Source: Flagellimonas sp. 389 (GTDB lineage Bacteria > Bacteroidota > Bacteroidia > Flavobacteriales > Flavobacteriaceae). Taken from it: DNA of 64,000 nucleotides. Location of the stretch: contig NZ_JAHCMU010000008.1 in the NCBI RefSeq assembly GCF_018449435.1, forward strand, positions 1 to 64,000, written 5' to 3'. Both the position numbers and the translations under genes were made by a program. Under the pieces are notes generated by a model. The model was not told the DNA's origin. It did no database searches and saw only the letters and a program-made list of their open reading frames with translations. Positions within the stretch are counted from its first letter, which is position 1. Each line of letters starts with the position of its first letter. Positions 60,585-64,000 of this stretch are shown here, piece after piece.

Positions 60585-61340
60585 TTACATATCTAACCAC
60601 CGTTTAAAATTGGTGGTACGTTCCCTTGATACGATTACTTGTTCCTCCTCCTTTGGCAATAGTTTTAGCAAGAGTCGGCTATTAAAGTAGCTATGAATTT
60701 CAACTACGGCTTTTACCGAGACCATAAACTTGCGATTTACCCTGAAGAAATGAATAGGATTTAGAATATTTTCCAATTGATCTATGGTGTATTCTATTGG
60801 GTAAGACTGGGCCGAATGAGTATGAAGACAAATTAAACCTTCATTAGATTTAAAATAGGCTATATCCTCCACATTGAACAATCTAAACTGGTTTCCCACC
60901 TTGACCATAAAGCGATGTTTATATTCTTTATGGAAAAGTTGTTTCAAATGCTCTAAATCATTTGTGGGCGTATGCCCATTTCTCGTGATATTATTTTTGA
61001 ATTTTTCTAACGCTACTTTTAATTCCGTCTTAACAATGGGCTTTAACAAGTAGTCTACTCCATTATATTTAAAGCCCCTAATCGCAAATTCATTATACGC
61101 AGTGGTGAAAATTACAGGTGGGTGTTCTTCAAGGCCATCCAAAATATCAAACCCATATCCATCATTGAGTTGAATATCCAAAAAAATCAAATCGGGAAAG
61201 TCATTTTTTTTGAACCATGCTGTTCCTCCCTCTACCGAGTTGATTTTAGCGACTATTTCAATTTCTGGTGCAAGCTGTTCCACCAGCTGTGCCAGTCTTT
61301 TTGATGCAAATTCCTCGTCCTCAACAATAACTGCCTTCAT
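60585..61340 (-). CDS. LytTR family response regulator
   Basis: The 251-residue protein begins MKAVIVEDEE at ATG 61340. Its receiver carries the phospho-acceptor Asp55 (LIFLDIQLNDGYG), and the LytTR DNA-binding domain follows (FMVKVGNQFRLFNVEDIAYFKSNEG, HFFRVNRKFMVS). LytTR regulators often control surface or biofilm genes. It starts 1 base after the histidine kinase stop, so they are a two-component pair. The TonB receptor gene just beyond the kinase is a possible target. Confidence 0.93.
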   Translation of the reverse strand: MKAVIVEDEEFASKRLAQLVEQLAPEIEIVAKINSVEGGTAWFKKNDFPDLIFLDIQLNDGYGFDILDGLEEHPPVIFTTAYNEFAIRGFKYNGVDYLLKPIVKTELKVALEKFKNNITRNGHTPTNDLEHLKQLFHKEYKHRFMVKVGNQFRLFNVEDIAYFKSNEGLICLHTHSAQSYPIEYTIDQLENILNPIHFFRVNRKFMVSVKAVVEIHSYFNSRLLLKLLPKEEEQVIVSRERTTNFKRWLDM

Positions 61341-61341
61341 A

Positions 61342-62427
61342 TTATGATATGGCCAAAATATTCGTTTCCTTGATATTCTTATCCAAAAGTGGAACAATTA
61401 CCTCAAAAAAACCATTTTCTTCCCTAACAAGTACTTGCTTGTTAGTGTAATAGGAATATCGCTTCCTTATATTTTCAAGACCTAGTTTGGTCGTTTCGCA
61501 TTTTAACGTTCTTTTTCGGAGGTTGTTCTTGATTGCCAGAGCACTCTTTTCAATAGAATTAATGGAGATATGCAATGGCTTTTCTTTAGAATATAGATTG
61601 TGCTTTAAAGCATTCTCAATAAGCATCTGTAGTGTCAATGTGGGAATCCAGTAATTTTCTGAAGAAACCTTAATGTCGGTTTTAATGAAAACCGCATTCT
61701 TATGCCGAACCTCCATCATAAAAACAAAAGCATCCAGAAAATTCAACTCTTTCTTTAGACTCACCAAATCATCTTCATTGTTCTCTAAAATATAGCGATA
61801 GCTGGATGCGAGTCTAGTCACAAAATCAGAGGCCAAATCTCTGTCCTCATACATCAAGGAGGTTAAGGTGTTTAAACTATTGAACAGAAAATGTGGGCTT
61901 ATTTGGGTCTTTAATGAAGAATACTTTGAGGCTAGCATTTCTCTTTTAAGATTTTCCATTTGTTCTTCCATTTCCTCTTTTTGCTTCATCGTAAAGTAGA
62001 AAAGGTTGATAAAAACAACTGTAGAACCAATAAGCGCTGCCCTAAAAAAATCGCTTCTGAATTCTAAAAAAGGATCTTCGCAAATAATGCCTATTACCTC
62101 ACGAAGTGGAAAAAGTGCCAAAAAATAAACAATTGCGCTTAAAGGCAGTAGTAATGCCATAGTCTGCCCAAATATTTTCAAACTATTTTTAAAATTGAGC
62201 TTTGCCCTTTTTCGCTCTCTTTTTATCAACCAATCATTAAATTCCCATGTAACCATAAAGAACATGAAGGTCGTCAGATAATAGAATAGTGTAGTTGAAT
62301 CCAAAAAAGAATCGATTTCTTTTCGGTCGTGTTCAACGGATATTTTTATAAGCAAGAAAACCACGTTCACGACCATCCATCGGAACAAAAACTTGTATAC
62401 TCTTCTTTTTTCTAAAACATTTTTCAT
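61342..62427 (-). CDS. LytS-like sensor histidine kinase
   Basis: The 361-residue kinase has four predicted membrane helices in the first 150 residues, a coiled coil (KQKEEMEEQMENLKREM), the His_kinase motif SPHFLFNSLNTL with the phospho-His, and an ATPase domain (NALKHNLY as N box). It is the usual partner for a LytTR regulator, which lies 1 base downstream. The start ATG 62427 is chosen because it is close to the first helix; an earlier ATG exists at 62448. Confidence 0.9.
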   Translation of the reverse strand: MKNVLEKRRVYKFLFRWMVVNVVFLLIKISVEHDRKEIDSFLDSTTLFYYLTTFMFFMVTWEFNDWLIKRERKRAKLNFKNSLKIFGQTMALLLPLSAIVYFLALFPLREVIGIICEDPFLEFRSDFFRAALIGSTVVFINLFYFTMKQKEEMEEQMENLKREMLASKYSSLKTQISPHFLFNSLNTLTSLMYEDRDLASDFVTRLASSYRYILENNEDDLVSLKKELNFLDAFVFMMEVRHKNAVFIKTDIKVSSENYWIPTLTLQMLIENALKHNLYSKEKPLHISINSIEKSALAIKNNLRKRTLKCETTKLGLENIRKRYSYYTNKQVLVREENGFFEVIVPLLDKNIKETNILAIS

Positions 62428-62662
62428 TTGTATGTTAAAGATACACAAGTCCGTTTTTTTAATTGATTTTCTAACCTCCCATACGTTCTATTGCATCTTG
62501 TATTGTCATTATTGTTGTTGAATTGTATTCATCTCCATTTCACTATCTATATACCATCCACTTTCTTATTTATCATTTTAAAAGTAAATCCAACACTCCA
62601 ACCAATCATATTTCCTGCAAAAACAATGATGGTTCACTTTTGGCTCAATTAATCAAAAAACT

Positions 62663-64000
62663 ATGAGAAAAACTGTCTTAGCATTATTCGCATTCGTTGG
62701 ATTAGCGGGAATGGCACAAACCGGAGTAATAAAAGGAATTGTAATCGACAAGCAATCTGAGCAGCCCCTACAAGGCGCCACTGTTGAGCTTTTAAATATT
62801 GAAGTGGCAACTGGAACAATCTCGGATTTTGATGGTCGCTTTATTCTGAAGGACGTTCCCTTGGGAAGGCAAGCTGTACAGATAAGTTATATCGGTTATG
62901 AAAGCATAACCATCCCGAATGTAATCGTTACGTCTGGAAAAGATGTAAGCCTTACCATTAGCCTATTGGAATCTTTTAATCAGCTAGACGAGGTTGTGCT
63001 AACATCGGATACCAATAAAGACAGGCCTTTGAACAAGTCTGCTACGGTATCTGCCCGTCAATTTGGAATTGAGGAAGTAACTCGTTTTTCTGGTGGGCGA
63101 AGCGATGTTGGTAGATTGGCTGCAAACTTTGCAGGGGTATCCACTCCAGATGATAGCCGAAATGATATTGTGGTAAGAGGTAACTCCCCAATAGGATTAC
63201 TTTGGAGGGTTGAGGGCATTCCCATCCCCAACCCCAATCATTTTGCAGCTTTTGGCACTACGGGAGGTCCTGTCTCTGCCATCAACCCGAATATGCTAAA
63301 AAATTCAGATTTCATCACTTCTGCATTCCCCGCGGAATATGGCAATGCACTAGGTGGTATTTTTGACCTTGGCTTTCGGAACGGGAATGTCGATAACTAT
63401 GAATTCACTGCGCAAGCGGGAGCTTTTACAGGTTTGGAAGCTACTGCTGAAGGCCCAATGGGTGATAACAACGGCTCCTTTCTTTTAGCTGCTCGTTATT
63501 CTCTGATTGGCCTTATTGGTGGTGGGGCTGGTGGAGCATCTACTGCAGTTCCCAATTATGCGGATATATCCTTCAACCTAAACTTTGGAAAAGGAAAATT
63601 GGGAAACTTCTCCCTGTTTGGCATTTTGGCGACGTCCAACATAGACTTTCTAGGGGATGAAATCGATGAGGATGATTTGTTCGCCGCCGAGGACGAAGAC
63701 CTTTTTGTTGAATCACGTTTTGGGGTATTGGGCATAAAGCATCGCATCAATCTTGGTAATAACACCTATTTACAAACTATTGTAGGGGGCTCATTGGCGC
63801 AGAGCGAGGTAAACGCTGATCGTTATTTTAATAAAGATACACCTGACGAACGGGTTATTCCTTTTTTCGATACCGATGACCTAGAAAACAGACTTACTTT
63901 TTCAACCCTTTTTAATAGTAAGCTAAGCAACAAAGTGACCCTGCGTAGCGGAATCTTGGTAGAGAACTTTGGCCTAGAATCTTTGCTTAGAGACAGGGAA
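62663..64000 (+). CDS. TonB-dependent receptor with CarboxypepD-like domain (partial, runs off the window)
   Basis: The 446 visible residues begin with a signal peptide (MRKTVLALFAFVGLAGMAQ), then a CarboxypepD-regulatory-like domain (GIVIDKQSEQPLQGATVELLN, ISYIGYES), a plug region (DIVVRGNSPIGLLWRVEGIPI) and the start of the barrel (FPAEYGNALGGIFDL). The frame is open to base 64000. A near-consensus box CACTTTTG (62635-62642) lies before the start. SusC-type or iron/siderophore receptors share this layout; no SusD is visible here. The substrate is unknown. The divergent LytS/LytTR pair may control it. Confidence 0.9.
   Translation, partial: MRKTVLALFAFVGLAGMAQTGVIKGIVIDKQSEQPLQGATVELLNIEVATGTISDFDGRFILKDVPLGRQAVQISYIGYESITIPNVIVTSGKDVSLTISLLESFNQLDEVVLTSDTNKDRPLNKSATVSARQFGIEEVTRFSGGRSDVGRLAANFAGVSTPDDSRNDIVVRGNSPIGLLWRVEGIPIPNPNHFAAFGTTGGPVSAINPNMLKNSDFITSAFPAEYGNALGGIFDLGFRNGNVDNYEFTAQAGAFTGLEATAEGPMGDNNGSFLLAARYSLIGLIGGGAGGASTAVPNYADISFNLNFGKGKLGNFSLFGILATSNIDFLGDEIDEDDLFAAEDEDLFVESRFGVLGIKHRINLGNNTYLQTIVGGSLAQSEVNADRYFNKDTPDERVIPFFDTDDLENRLTFSTLFNSKLSNKVTLRSGILVENFGLESLLRDRE

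Noticed and set aside
1..64000. tRNA, rRNA, prophage or transposase genes
   Set aside because: No cloverleaf, rRNA segment, integrase or transposase motif was seen; absence was judged by eye only.

Overview
The window looks like a chromosomal segment of a marine Flavobacteriaceae-type Bacteroidota. The evidence is low GC, short secreted proteins ending in type IX secretion (T9SS) sorting tails, CarboxypepD-TonB receptors, LytS/LytTR regulation, many Bacteroidota-specific DUF families (DUF4296, DUF4271, DUF4301, DUF3098, DUF3127, DUF2490), A-rich translation starts, and repeated matches to the Bacteroidota -7 promoter box TAnnTTTG. I found no rRNA, tRNA, CRISPR array, prophage or transposase. 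Family names rest on recognised motifs and remembered family features; no database search was run.

Layout. 1-2.6 kb: a frameshifted gene tail, two tandem T9SS mini-proteins, a LuxE-like acyl-protein synthetase and a lipoprotein. 2.7-12.9 kb: tyrS, an SDR gene, DUF4296 lipoprotein, dihydroorotase, GT2 and GT39 glycosyltransferases, DUF4271, hemD, pckA and DUF423. 13-17.3 kb: amino-acid metabolism (saccharopine dehydrogenase family, Lrp/AsnC regulator, alanine dehydrogenase), a membrane zinc peptidase and a SemiSWEET. 17.4-24.3 kb: an enlarged leuS and the ftsX-DUF3098-uppP-truB group. 24.3-32.4 kb: thioredoxin-like protein, YitT, a TetR-ABC-HlyD-TolC export operon, two secreted mini-proteins and CutA. 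32.5-37.2 kb: isocitrate dehydrogenase plus a LysR/SbtA-type bicarbonate locus tied together by two paralogous small proteins. 37.3-44.7 kb: repair and housekeeping genes (tag, aat, a short-chain fatty acid transporter, DUF3127, a histidine kinase, HIT, greA). 44.7-49.3 kb: a heptanucleotide tandem repeat, then a TPP-riboswitch-controlled TonB receptor, NMT1/THI5-like protein and oxidoreductase. 49.4-57.9 kb: a hybrid kinase and convergent NtrC-type regulator, a small secreted protein, a 35-residue membrane sORF, and an operon of thiamine-binding protein, PnuC, NadR-like kinase and DUF4301, with an upstream PPTase. 58-64 kb: ahcY, an SDR, a LytS/LytTR pair and the start of a TonB receptor that runs off the window.

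The most unusual object is leuS. Its editing-domain region carries a 429-bp (143-codon) in-frame insert that encodes a DUF559 endonuclease-like domain and is bounded by GC-rich inverted palindromic ends. A lone short palindrome of the same type sits in frame further downstream in the same gene. This looks like a translated mobile element living inside an essential gene. Other notable points are a TPP riboswitch whose P3 arm carries a repeat-like hairpin, an ABC exporter subunit with an intact Walker A but a lost signature motif, Walker B and H-loop, and the icd/SbtA small-protein module.
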